A DNA stretch of 64,000 nt, from assembly GCF_035083965.1 (NCBI RefSeq), contig NC_089736.1:12176207-12240206 (forward strand), written 5' to 3'. Origin of the DNA: Branchiostoma lanceolatum (Eukaryota; Chordata; Leptocardii; Amphioxiformes; Branchiostomatidae). Of the stretch, positions 14,832 to 24,200 are shown one piece after another. The notes beneath the pieces are model-generated. The model did not search any database. It was given only the letters and a program-made list of their open reading frames with translations, and was not told the DNA's origin. Made by a program: the position numbers and the translations under genes. Within the stretch, counting starts at the first letter, position 1. Every line of letters begins with the position of its first letter.

Positions 14832-15200
14832 GTAGTGGCATTGTGTGGCATCGTGTGGCGCAATCGGTAGGGTGTTTCGCCCACAACCGATGTTGTGCCC
14901 TTGGGAAAGGCACTTTACACGACTTTCTTCACTTCACTCAGGTGTAAATGAGTACTTAGCTTCGGTTAGGGACTTCCCTCGGATAGGACGTTAAATGGAG
15001 GTCCCGTGTTTGAAGAGAGCTACACCTCGAGCACATTAAAGAACCCACCACACTTATCGAAAAGAGTAGGGGTCCTTCCCGGTGTGAGTGGTGCAAAACC
15101 TATAGTCCTCTGGCCGCACATGGGTTTCCCCTTAGTTATAGCCTACGGCTAGTTGGGCAACCCTGGCATGTACATGCTGAACCAATAAATAAATGAATAA
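14832..15200 (+). mobile_element. tRNA-derived SINE, box B part deleted
   Basis: The head GTGTGGCGCAATCGGT matches a tRNA box A region, followed by a body shared with 33833-34220, 40888-41040 and 53735-53960 (TGTTGTGCCCTTGGG, TCCCGTGTTTG, GGTGTGAGTGG). The tail is short AATAAATA-type repeats. Compared with the 53735 copy, a block containing box B is missing. Confidence 0.75.
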
Positions 15201-15224
15201 ATAAAATTTGAAGTCAGTAAGTAC

Positions 15225-15395
15225 CCATCTGGGCAATGAGGCTGTTATAACATGCTCCAGGCACCTCCTCGAACATGTTGCCTCCCTTAATTCCAAAGAA
15301 TGAATGCAGCTCCAACCAGGATGCCCTTCCATGGATGAGAACCGGGGTCTCTCCAGTTTACCAACTAATTCAAACCAGGAGCTCAACTGTGATAT
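15225..15395 (-). mobile_element. SINE fragment (second tRNA-derived family)
   Basis: Shares GCACCTCCT, GATGCCCTTCC and CAGGAGCTCAACTGTGA with the fuller copy at 30640-30845, which has a tRNA-like head on the minus strand. Confidence 0.5.
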
Positions 15396-15419
15396 TCTTA
15401 AAGGCTTTTAAATCATCTT

Positions 15420-15780
15420 AAAGGCAACCCAAGCAATATTAGGGCCCGAAAATCGGATTTTGAAGGTCAATCTATTTATAGTAATTTCTATACACGATTA
15501 GTTCAAACAACACTATCACAATGTATAGCAACATCCATGTTGCAAAAATATGACTATGACGTTGTAATATGAGAACTCATTGAAAATCGTCGCCGGGGTT
15601 TTTATAGGCTCGCGAAACTAAGGGGATCATCGTATGGCATGTTTTTGCACGGTTTTGATATGCTCGAAGTATGAAGTTATTAAAATGTGCTAGACAGTGT
15701 TAGTAAATGTCACTGCAATAAAGATTTCAGCTTTTTTTTATTTCCATTTTTCGGTCCCTAATATTGCTTTGGTTGACTTT
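15420..15780 (+). mobile_element. MITE family B, copy 2
   Basis: Ends AACCCAAGCAATATTAGGGC and its inverted partner, with an interior colinear with copies 1 and 4. The left side is preceded by TTAA; the right target copy is degraded. Confidence 0.75.
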
Positions 15781-17071
15781 GATATTGAGGTCTACAATAG
15801 TGTGTTAGAAAATTTGCTCGGTTAGAGTTTCTGGAAAAGAAAGAGCCCTTTTCTGTGGAAGTCATTGCAACAAGTCATATCTGGCTTTACACCGACATAT
15901 GCATCAGCTGTAATTCACGTCATAACCAGTAGGCGGCGTTGATATCCGCCCACCCACAACATGGCTGCCGTTGCAGACGACAACGTGACACAGTGACCTG
16001 CGATGACGACAAGAGCACTTTCACTGACGTCTTCACGTCCTACGGTCACGTCGCGGCATTTAGAAGCATTTCGTCACGGAAAGAGTCACCAAGATAAAAT
16101 TAAGGCTATCAAAATCAGCATAACGCCAAGCTTGTGTGCTGCGTTTTCGAAGCCCGAAGACATATTCCTGGACCGCCTGGATGTGACGTTATGACAGGCA
16201 CGCGGGTTATTTTGGGCTCGGTGTTTTGAAGGGCGCGGGGTTCATATCAATGGACCAGGAAACAAGAACAAGGTACGAGGAATATTTTTCACTCTTCGCT
16301 TTCCTCATTGAAACAGAAAAGTTTAGTTTGAATACCTTAAGAGAGCAGGCGTTACTGTTAAGCGCTATATTACTTTGAAGATGTGTTGATTCGGTAAAAT
16401 ATAGCGATGTAACAGAAGTCCCGACGCACCCTTACTACGCGGTCTTTTATCTGCTACACAGAATACTGTGCAAAGGATTAGGCATGACAATGTATTGCAA
16501 ACCGTTGTTGTTGTAATTGCTGCCCAAATCGTAACCTTAAGGCGACATTCGTGACATGTTTGGATGACATAGTACATTAAACGTACCACAAGGCTGCCCT
16601 TCCCTTTTGGGGTGTAGTGGTATGTAATCCTTTTAACCGCCTGTCTATGTATGATTCATGGACCATTCCTATAGTAATGTATAATGCACCATGCACCAAG
16701 ACCAGCTCTATTTTCAACATTCAATAAGTAGAATTCTATTCTTAATTACCAGTAAAGTGGCGTCGCGATGGCGTAGTGGCAGGGTGTTTGGCCCCAGGAC
16801 CCAGAGCCTGATACCGGGTTCGAATCCGGGGTTCCCTGATTTGTCCCGTTGACGTCGTGCCCTTGGGAAAGACACATGGCACGACTTTCCCCATGAATAA
16901 AGTGGTGCGAATAAGTTATTAAAGACTGAGGAAATCTTCAAAGTTGAAGTTAAATTCTGACTGACAGCCATGTATGCCGTTTTTACAGGGTAATAGGCCG
17001 ACCAAATGGGACTACCAGGGTCCGTTGAATAAGGTTGAACTTGCCGTGAAGTTAAATTCTGAGTGGCAGCC
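15781..17071. other. Upstream region of the first Kelch gene, CpG-rich around 15900-16280
   Basis: A GC- and CpG-rich block near 15900-16280 contains short ATG-led stretches, one ending at a GTACGA donor at 16273. It may be a promoter with a leader exon. None of these joins in frame to the BTB exon, so no N-terminal coding exon is claimed. A SINE lies at 16758-16890. A 30-bp block (GAAGTTAAATTCTGA plus GGCAGCCATG-like) is repeated at about 16947 and 17049, the second copy holding the Kelch start codon. Confidence 0.4.
16758..16890 (+). mobile_element. tRNA-derived SINE
   Basis: Head GATGGCGTAGTGGCAGGGTG (box A region) and GGGTTCGAATCCGGGG (box B), followed by TGTCCCGTTGACGTCGTGCC and a body segment. 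A shorter sibling is at 40233-40330. It lies about 180 bp upstream of the first Kelch coding exon. Confidence 0.75.
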
Positions 17072-18731
17072 ATGATGGCCCCTGACGTGCTTGTCTACGT
17101 GGAAGACGCCCGCTTCAAGGTCCACAAGCAAGTCCTGATGGAGAAGAGCGACTTCTTCCACTCCATGTTCACACACTCCTTAAGAGAGTCCCAAGAAAAC
17201 ACCGCGGTTCTTCGAGGACTGGAGGAAGAAACCTTCGAGACGTTGCTCAAGTTCATGTATACGTCTGAGATGTCTCTGACGGAGGATTATACGGAATTTA
17301 CGAAGATTCTCTTCACCGCGACGTATCTACAAATCCCCAAAGCTCTACAAGTGTGTGACGATTACTTGCAACGCCACATGAACGGTGAAAACTGCGCTGA
17401 AATGGCCGTGGTGGCGAGCAATCACGGTCTTGCCAAGCTAGAGACCGCTGCCATTGAACTAGTCAGCAAAAACTTCCCCCAAGCTACGGAATCAACCAGC
17501 TTTCTATACCTCTATCCCACCCAAATGATCAAACTGATAGACAACAGCTATACCTTCACGTGCGCAGAGTTGGACATCTTCGAAGCTTACGTGAAGTGGT
17601 TCCGATTCAACTTCGAAGAAAGGGCTAAGTTTGTTGGCAAGATTATGTCGAAAATAAGATTTGCCCTCATCAGCTTGAGGCACATTGAGGAAGACGTTTT
17701 CCGAATAGCAGCTGAGTTTGCGGACCGTGAGTTTATCCGTATGGTTCTAGAAGCGAGAGATTGGCACCTAAAAAAGTTCGAACAGAGCGTGTGTGTAGAT
17801 ATTAACATCACCGCCAGGGTGCCTCCTGTGATGACACTTATTGGTGGTTTGGAAGACGCGAATCAAGACTCTTCATTGGCGATGCAGATATGCAGGGCGC
17901 CGTCAGCGTCGAAACTCCTGTGGGAGCCTGTCACTACAGTGCCGAAGGGGTTTCAGGACGCGGCGGTGGCGTGTGCAGTGGTGAGTATATATGAATGGCT
18001 GTGATAAACAGGTAGAAGTAAAAGAAGTCACATAGCCTTTTTGAGGTTGATATGATAAGTTCTTGCCCGTAGGCTAATTGCAAGTACATGTAACATGGAA
18101 GGACGGACAGTCAATTGGTAACAATGTAGCATGTGACTATTCTAGTCCAAATACTAGCACTAAATTCTTATTCTCCAAGCAGAGGTTTTGGTTGGGGGGT
18201 ATTAGTGGCCGGGGTTTTCTTACGTTACATCCTTTCTTTCTTACGTTGCCCTCCTTTCTTACGTTACGGGAGGGCAACGTAAGAAAATCCCGGCCACTAC
18301 TACCCCCCGACCAAAACCTCTGCTTGGAGAATACTAAATTCTATCTTATTTGGGTTTGACTTCTTTTTCCGAGACAGTGGAAGACGAATGATCCCAGTTT
18401 TTCTGTAATGTGTGGGTTTTGTGATGTTAAGAGGAGAGTAGATATCCACAGCTTATAATTGAACCTGAATTACTTTCTATAGCAGTTTTGAGGGGTTGTG
18501 TTTTTATCTTACAGGTTGAAGATTTCCTGTACGTGCTTGGTTTCCCCACACATTTCCTGTCCAGTGACTCTATGGTCAAGGAACACGTCAGTCTGTTTTA
18601 CAGATACGACTCGCGTCAGCACGACTGGCTGCCCCTCAGGAAGCCAAGGGTTAAACATGCAGGTAAGGCACCGGTCAATGTGCACCCTTCAGGGTCGTAG
18701 TCGTAGAGAGCAATTGAGAGTGAACGAGACT

Positions 18732-18784
<53 letters not shown>

Positions 18785-20080
18785 TCACTGAGAGAGACAG
18801 TACAGACGGAACAGAGAGAAACCACCCTCCTGAAAGCAGAGCCCCTATCGCTCGATTCGTTAGCTCGCTCGCGTAGCGTAGGGGCCCTGCTCTTTAGCCC
18901 CGGTAGACACGGTTCTGGCGACAGTTGCTCATGAATAATTAATGAGCTATCCTTATTTGGCACAGTTTGGCGGTTAATTTGTTCTGAACATAAAGTAACG
19001 ATGTGAAACGTAACCTGATTGGTTGATAGCTTCCCAGCGTCCCGGAGTTTGCGCTTTTGCTCTAGATGAGGTTTAGCAAACCCTCTGATTGGCTGAAGCT
19101 GTTTTGGTTGCGACGGCGCCAGAACCGTGTCTACCGGGGCTAAAGAGCAGGGCCCCCACGCGAGCGAGCAAACGAATCGAGCGATAGGGGTCCTGCTTTA
19201 AGAAGTGTGGTACAGACGGAACAGAGAGAAACAGAGACACACAGGCAGAGAGTGAGACGGAGAGAGAGAGAGAGGGAGAGAGAGACAGACAGACAGATAG
19301 AGACACACACAGACAGACAGATAGATAGAGAGAGAGAGTGGCAGAGAGGGACAGAGACAGAGAAAGATATTTCGTACTTTTTTTATCGGTCCGTCAGTAA
19401 AGTGTAACTTCTGACTCTCCCATCCAGGCATGACCTTAACGGCCATCGGTGACAAGCTGTACGCCTGCGGGTCGGCCAGTGACAACATCGTCGAGTCTTA
19501 CTCCATCCGCACAAACAAATGGTCCAACGCCGCACGGCTTCCTCACGATCTCTTCCTACAGGCCACGGAGACCGTAGCCGGAAAGCTGTACATATCTGGC
19601 GGTCTTCACGAGGGAGCGGGGCTAAGTCAAGCCAGCGGCGACCTCTTGCGGTTCGACCCAGAATCGCACAACATCGTCGCGTTAGGACCAATGCGTTCCC
19701 CACGTTTCGGGCACTGTTTGGTAGCCGTTGGGAACAAACTGTATGTTTTTGGAGGTACGACGTTCGATCCTGAAATAATATCGTGGAGGTTTGCGATGAA
19801 TTCAGAGTGTTATGATGTTATGGAGGACGTTTGGACAGAGATCCCGTCCATACCGTCGCCTCGGTCGTTTTTCGGGGCGCTGGCGTGGGGGGACGTGATC
19901 TACGTGGTCGGGGGAACGCGTGACGGGGTGGGGCTGATGACCGTGCACGTGTACGATGTGAGGAAAAAGACGTGGGAAAGCAGGCCAAAGATGCAGAGAA
20001 GGCTGTTCTATCCGGGGCTAGTGATGCTGTGTCATCCATGCAAGAAGAACAAGAAATGGTGGGACCTCACGCTGACGTGA
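17072..20080 (+). CDS. BTB-BACK-Kelch protein (KLHL-like), paralogue 1
   Basis: Exons 17072-17980, 18515-18662 and 19428-20080 join in frame (phases 0 and 1) to give 569 residues. The BTB domain is about residues 4-105 (DVLVYVEDARFKVHKQVL, FHSMFTHSLRES), BACK about 110-235, and a Kelch propeller about 300-560 with repeats such as DKLYACG, GKLYISGG, NKLYVFGG and DVIYVVGGTRDG. Proteins of this type usually act as substrate adaptors of CUL3 ubiquitin ligases. An in-frame TGA lies at 17060, just upstream of the start, so BTB begins almost at the N-terminus; paralogue 2 has about 50 extra residues there. Intron 2 carries MITE A copy 2 and GA-rich microsatellites. AATAAA near 20206 may end the transcript. 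The exact KLHL subfamily is not resolved. Confidence 0.9.
18030..18450 (+). repeat. Dispersed repeat interrupted by a hairpin element
   Basis: The flanks TTCTTGCCCGTAGGCTAATTG and GGGTTTGACTTCTTTTTCC...CAGTGGAAGACGAA-like blocks recur at 49490-49700 and partly at 4880-4990. In this copy the hairpin element 18169-18333 is inserted. It lies in intron 1 of Kelch paralogue 1. Confidence 0.5.
18169..18333. mobile_element. Small palindromic element with TTCTCCAAGCAGAGG ends
   Basis: Inverted ends TTCTCCAAGCAGAGGTTTTG and complement enclose a nearly fully palindromic 165-bp element. TA is present at both flanks, as in Tc/mariner-type insertion. A second element with the same ends lies at 25362-25459. 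Confidence 0.7.
18728..18800. repeat. GA-rich microsatellite
   Basis: A run of AG dinucleotides with GATAGAG interruptions in intron 2 of Kelch paralogue 1. A related purine-rich tract continues at 19230-19370, after MITE A copy 2. Confidence 0.85.
18823..19210. mobile_element. MITE family A, copy 2
   Basis: About 388 bp with the family ends (CACCCTCCTGAAAGCAGAGC); the right terminus is diverged. It is inserted in the GA-rich intron 2 of Kelch paralogue 1. A 22-bp direct repeat starting TACAGACGGAACAGAG flanks it (18801-18822 and 19211-19232), much longer than the 8-bp duplications of copies 1 and 4. Confidence 0.85.
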
Positions 20081-20868
20081 CCTTACCATGTTTAATATAA
20101 ACGTCAAGAAAAGTAACCAATATTTAGATACGAAGTAAAGGACTTGTACAAACGATCGAGATAGTGAAAAGTTGTAGAACTAGTCAGCTTAAGCAGATAG
20201 GCTTCCAATAAATTTAAAGCAATGGCAAAATACACGATTCTTAGGGTCTCATTCATGTGTTACTCCGAGTGTTCAATCTCAAAGAGTCCGTACCCCCAAA
20301 AATTAACGGCTGCATGAACGTGTGTTTATATCGGTGGGAAATTCCCTTTTAGCCAGCCCAACTGATCTCAAGCGTCAATCTGATGAAAGCTTGTTTGTAA
20401 CTGAAGAAATTAGCAGGTAAAGTTCGGCAGCCGCGCGCGAGGTTGGACATGCACAACCTGACATTGTAGCTGATGCGGTCGTGCGCTTTCAGATGGAAAG
20501 TGCCTTTCTGGGGGTGTAGCTAAGTGCAGTTTGTAATTGCTATAAAAAGAGATTGTATGTAGTGAAACTGTTGGCAATTTTTTTACATGATCTAGGGTAA
20601 ATGTCCTCAACATAAAATGAATAACATTGGTACATTTTCTATAGCTTCATTACGAGCGCGCCCATGTAAAACAATAACAAATGAAGGGTAACTATGACTG
20701 TGATCAAATGTCTTTTTCAATCTTTATTTGATTATCATCACATTATGTATAATTCATCAAACAATGCAGCACCATTATTTTGTAACGACCATCTTTTCTA
20801 TTGCAAACATGTGAATGCAACCGTGGAAATTGACATTTTTGGCAAGAAACAACTAAAAGCGTCGTAGA
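20081..20868. other. Gap between convergent Kelch paralogue 1 and TLCD4-like genes
   Basis: Contains the likely 3' UTR of the Kelch gene and, at about 20244-20560, a dispersed repeat with a second copy at 42246-42545 (shared AAAGAGTCCGTAC, CTGCATGAACGTGTGTTTAT, GCTTGTTTGTAACTGAAG). No gene is visible. Confidence 0.5.
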
Positions 20869-21221
20869 AAAACGCAACCGAAGCAATATTGGGGCCAAAA
20901 AAATGGGAAAAAAATTAAATCTTCATGGTGAGTGACATTCACCAATATTGTTTAGCACATTTGCGTATCAACTTCATACTTTGAGAATTTTAAAACCGTG
21001 CAAAATCGTGCCTTACGATGATCCCATTAGTTTTGCGAGCCTACAAAAACTCAATCGACGATTTTCAGTGAGTTCTCACATCACAACAACGTCTTATTTT
21101 TGCATGATGGATGTCGCTATACATTGTGATAGTGTTGTTTGAACTAGTCATGTAAAGAAATGACTAAATAAATTGACTTTCAAAATCCGACTTTCTGGCC
21201 CTAATATTGTTTGGGTTTCCT
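20869..21221 (-). mobile_element. MITE family B, copy 3 (inverted), abutting a stop codon
   Basis: The family ends are present in reverse orientation. The element finishes at 21221 and is followed by TTAA (21222-21225), the family target site. The stop codon of the TLCD4-like gene is within that TTAA, so the whole 3' UTR beyond the stop is element sequence. Confidence 0.75.
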
Positions 21222-24200
21222 TTAACCACGGCTCACCACACGGTAGGCACCTTTACACATCTTGCTGAACCAGTAGAGGTTAAACACAGAGACGACGGGT
21301 ATGCAGCCGAAGATAGTGACCAGCAGAGGTATGCTGACTGTGTACAACTCCCCCGTTGCCATGTGTGAAGACAGCTGGAACCAAAGAGGAATAGTAGCGA
21401 GACGGCAGGTGAAGAAGACCACCAACATGAGCACTCCGTTCAGCTTGTAAAGACGAGAATTCTTCAGTCCCAGTTCGTACAAGATTATCCTGCGGGCCAA
21501 GAGAAGAAAATTAAATGAAGTTATCCTTTCTATCTATGAAATATTATAAACAGCGAGCAGATTATTATTGGGATGAGCAGAGCACTTTGGACCAATGCGT
21601 CTGACCGTTTACAGCTTAAAGGAACCTATCCAATATTTTGTGAAACACTTCTCTGATACACATCGGATCATAATGACCCCCAGCGGGGGTCTTCACTCTT
21701 CGTTGAAAATGAAAAATCTCAAGATTTATTCTGAAAATCTCAAGATTTTGTGATGAATATTAAGATTTTATGAAACAATCTTGAGATTTTATGAGACAAT
21801 TTTGAGATTTCATGAGATAATCTTGAGATTTCATGAGATAATCTTGAGATTTTATGAGACGATCTCGAGATCTTTGAAAAGGTCTCAAGTTTTTTCCAAG
21901 ATGGTTTCAAAGCATTTCAAGATTTTTTCATTACTTCTCGAGATGCTTTGAAAAAATCTGGAGAAACCTTGCGCCAGAAAGTTCCTTATCATATACATGT
22001 ACTAACCTCATGTTCACGAAAGGAGTTGAGAGTTCTTGCAGACAAACGAGGTTGCAGAAATATGGCAGCATGGGATCCACCTGGAAAAAAAATTAAAGAC
22101 ACTTTGAAATGGACGACTGAATTCGATAGCCTGGGTGCTAGCCTGTGTTTAAGCCGGCGTCACAATTCATTCGAGCGTCGGCCGACTTTGTAGATCGCCC
22201 GAAGCTCGCCGAATTTCAAAATCGCCCGAGCGTCGACCGTATTTTCCAATGAAAATCTAGGGTACGTCCGTCGAACACTAAAAACTAAAAATCCCACATG
22301 AGATGGTACCATCTCTTGGACATGGACGAAGTCAGAATCGACTAACCTGATAAAAGGCCAATATTTAGATGAACTTTTATTTGTAAAAATCGCCTGAAGC
22401 CCGCGTAATCGACAGGACGTCGGCCGTACTTCGGCTGAAAATGCACATTTGAAGCTCGCCAACACGTCGGCCGAGCTGAATTTCTTATTTGTGACGGGGG
22501 CTTTACACAAGCTCTCGGGCGGAGGTTACTAGTGCAGTAGTAGTTGGGGGTGGTATCCGTCGAGCGCGATTTAGTCAGGCTAGCCTGGGTGCCATATCAA
22601 TGGATTGCCTCGAATTCATAGCCTGGGTGCCATCCTTTTACTACCGGACTCAAACACTCGCTACCTTAGGTAGGAACTCGCTACCTTAGGGAGTGTAGGA
22701 ACCCCGGTAGTATGGCTATGACTTCGAGGTAATCCATTGATCTTTGCAAAGCTACCCACAAATGAAACCCACCAAATTGTAACATGATCCATCAAACGCC
22801 TCTCAGGTTATCCCACCAACAAACAAACCGGCAAACACGAAAGGTCCACTGCAGCACGAAAGAAACCCCCAGAGGACCCATCTTCGAACTTGACCTTCGT
22901 CTCCCCAACAGAAACTTTACCTACCAAAAATCATAAACATCCGTCCATGGCATCGAGAGTTATATCGCCAACGCCATCAGTCCACAATTCCCGACCAAAA
23001 ATATACCCTTCTGCCTATGGCGAAGGCAAAAAAGGAATCAAATAATAAAGATTTGTAAAATTTGGAGAAATTTCCACTTACTGTACCGGCCAGTCCTCCA
23101 AACACGGCCATCAGATGATGAACCAATATCATGAGGTCATACTGAGCGGGGTGGGTCGCCATTACCAGCAGATCTGGAGAGAAAACAGTGAGCATCATAC
23201 CAGCAGCTTGCTTTGCTAACGAACTGTTGTAAAGCCGGCGTCACAATTCATGCCAGCGTCGGCTGAATTTGTAGATCGCCCAAAGCTCGCCGAATTTCAA
23301 AATCACCCGAGCGTCCAATGAAAATCTCGGGTGACGTCCGTGTAACGCTAAAAACTATAAAAACCCTCATGAGATGGTACCACCTCTTGGACATGGACGA
23401 AGTCAGAATCGACTAACCTGGTAAAAGGCCAATATTTGGATCAATTTTTATTTCTAAAAATCGCCCGAAGCTCGTGTAATCGACAGGACGTCGGCCGTAC
23501 TTCGGCCGAAAATGCAAATTTGAAGCCCGAAATACCAGCTACCACACCCCTTACATTTATATGGTGGCTGTAATGGCTGCTAGTGTTATGGTCGTACTCT
23601 CAAACCTAAGAAAAGATACGGGAGTCGTGCTACCTTGGAAGATGCTTCTATTCTCTCGATCTCGAAGACTGAACTGAGAACATGCCACGGTTGTAATCTA
23701 CTATTCATATATTCAATGAAAGTTACATTTGTCTCTAGGTCCCGTGGAATATTCCTAGCTGCATTTTTGGGTGCACCGCGAGAAGGAATTCGAAAGACAT
23801 ACCTGCCATTGTGTACCCAACGAGTATGCACAATGTGTGCCTCACGATAGATGAATCGTACCTGTAGGAACAAGTTGGGATGGATAGAAAAACTTAGGCC
23901 AAGCATAGGCTCCTTCGCAGACTTCCTGGAGCACCCTCCTGAAAGCAGAGCCCTTATCGCTCGATTTGTTAGCTCGCTCGCGTAGGGGCCCTGCTCTTTA
24001 GCCCCGGTAGACACAGTTCTGGCGACGTTACTGACAGTTGCTCGTGAATAATCAATGAGCTATCCTTATTTGGCACAATTTGGTGGTTAATTTGTTCTGA
24101 ACCTAAAGTAACTATGTGAGACGTAACCTGATTGGTTGATAGCTTCCCAGCGTCCTTTGCGCTTTTGCTCTAGATGAAGTTCAGCAAACCCTCTGATTGG

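Noticed and set aside
16250-16272. Possible N-terminal coding exon for Kelch paralogue 1
   Set aside because: An ATG runs to a GTACGA donor, but the phase does not match any acceptor in front of the BTB exon, which also has an in-frame stop upstream.
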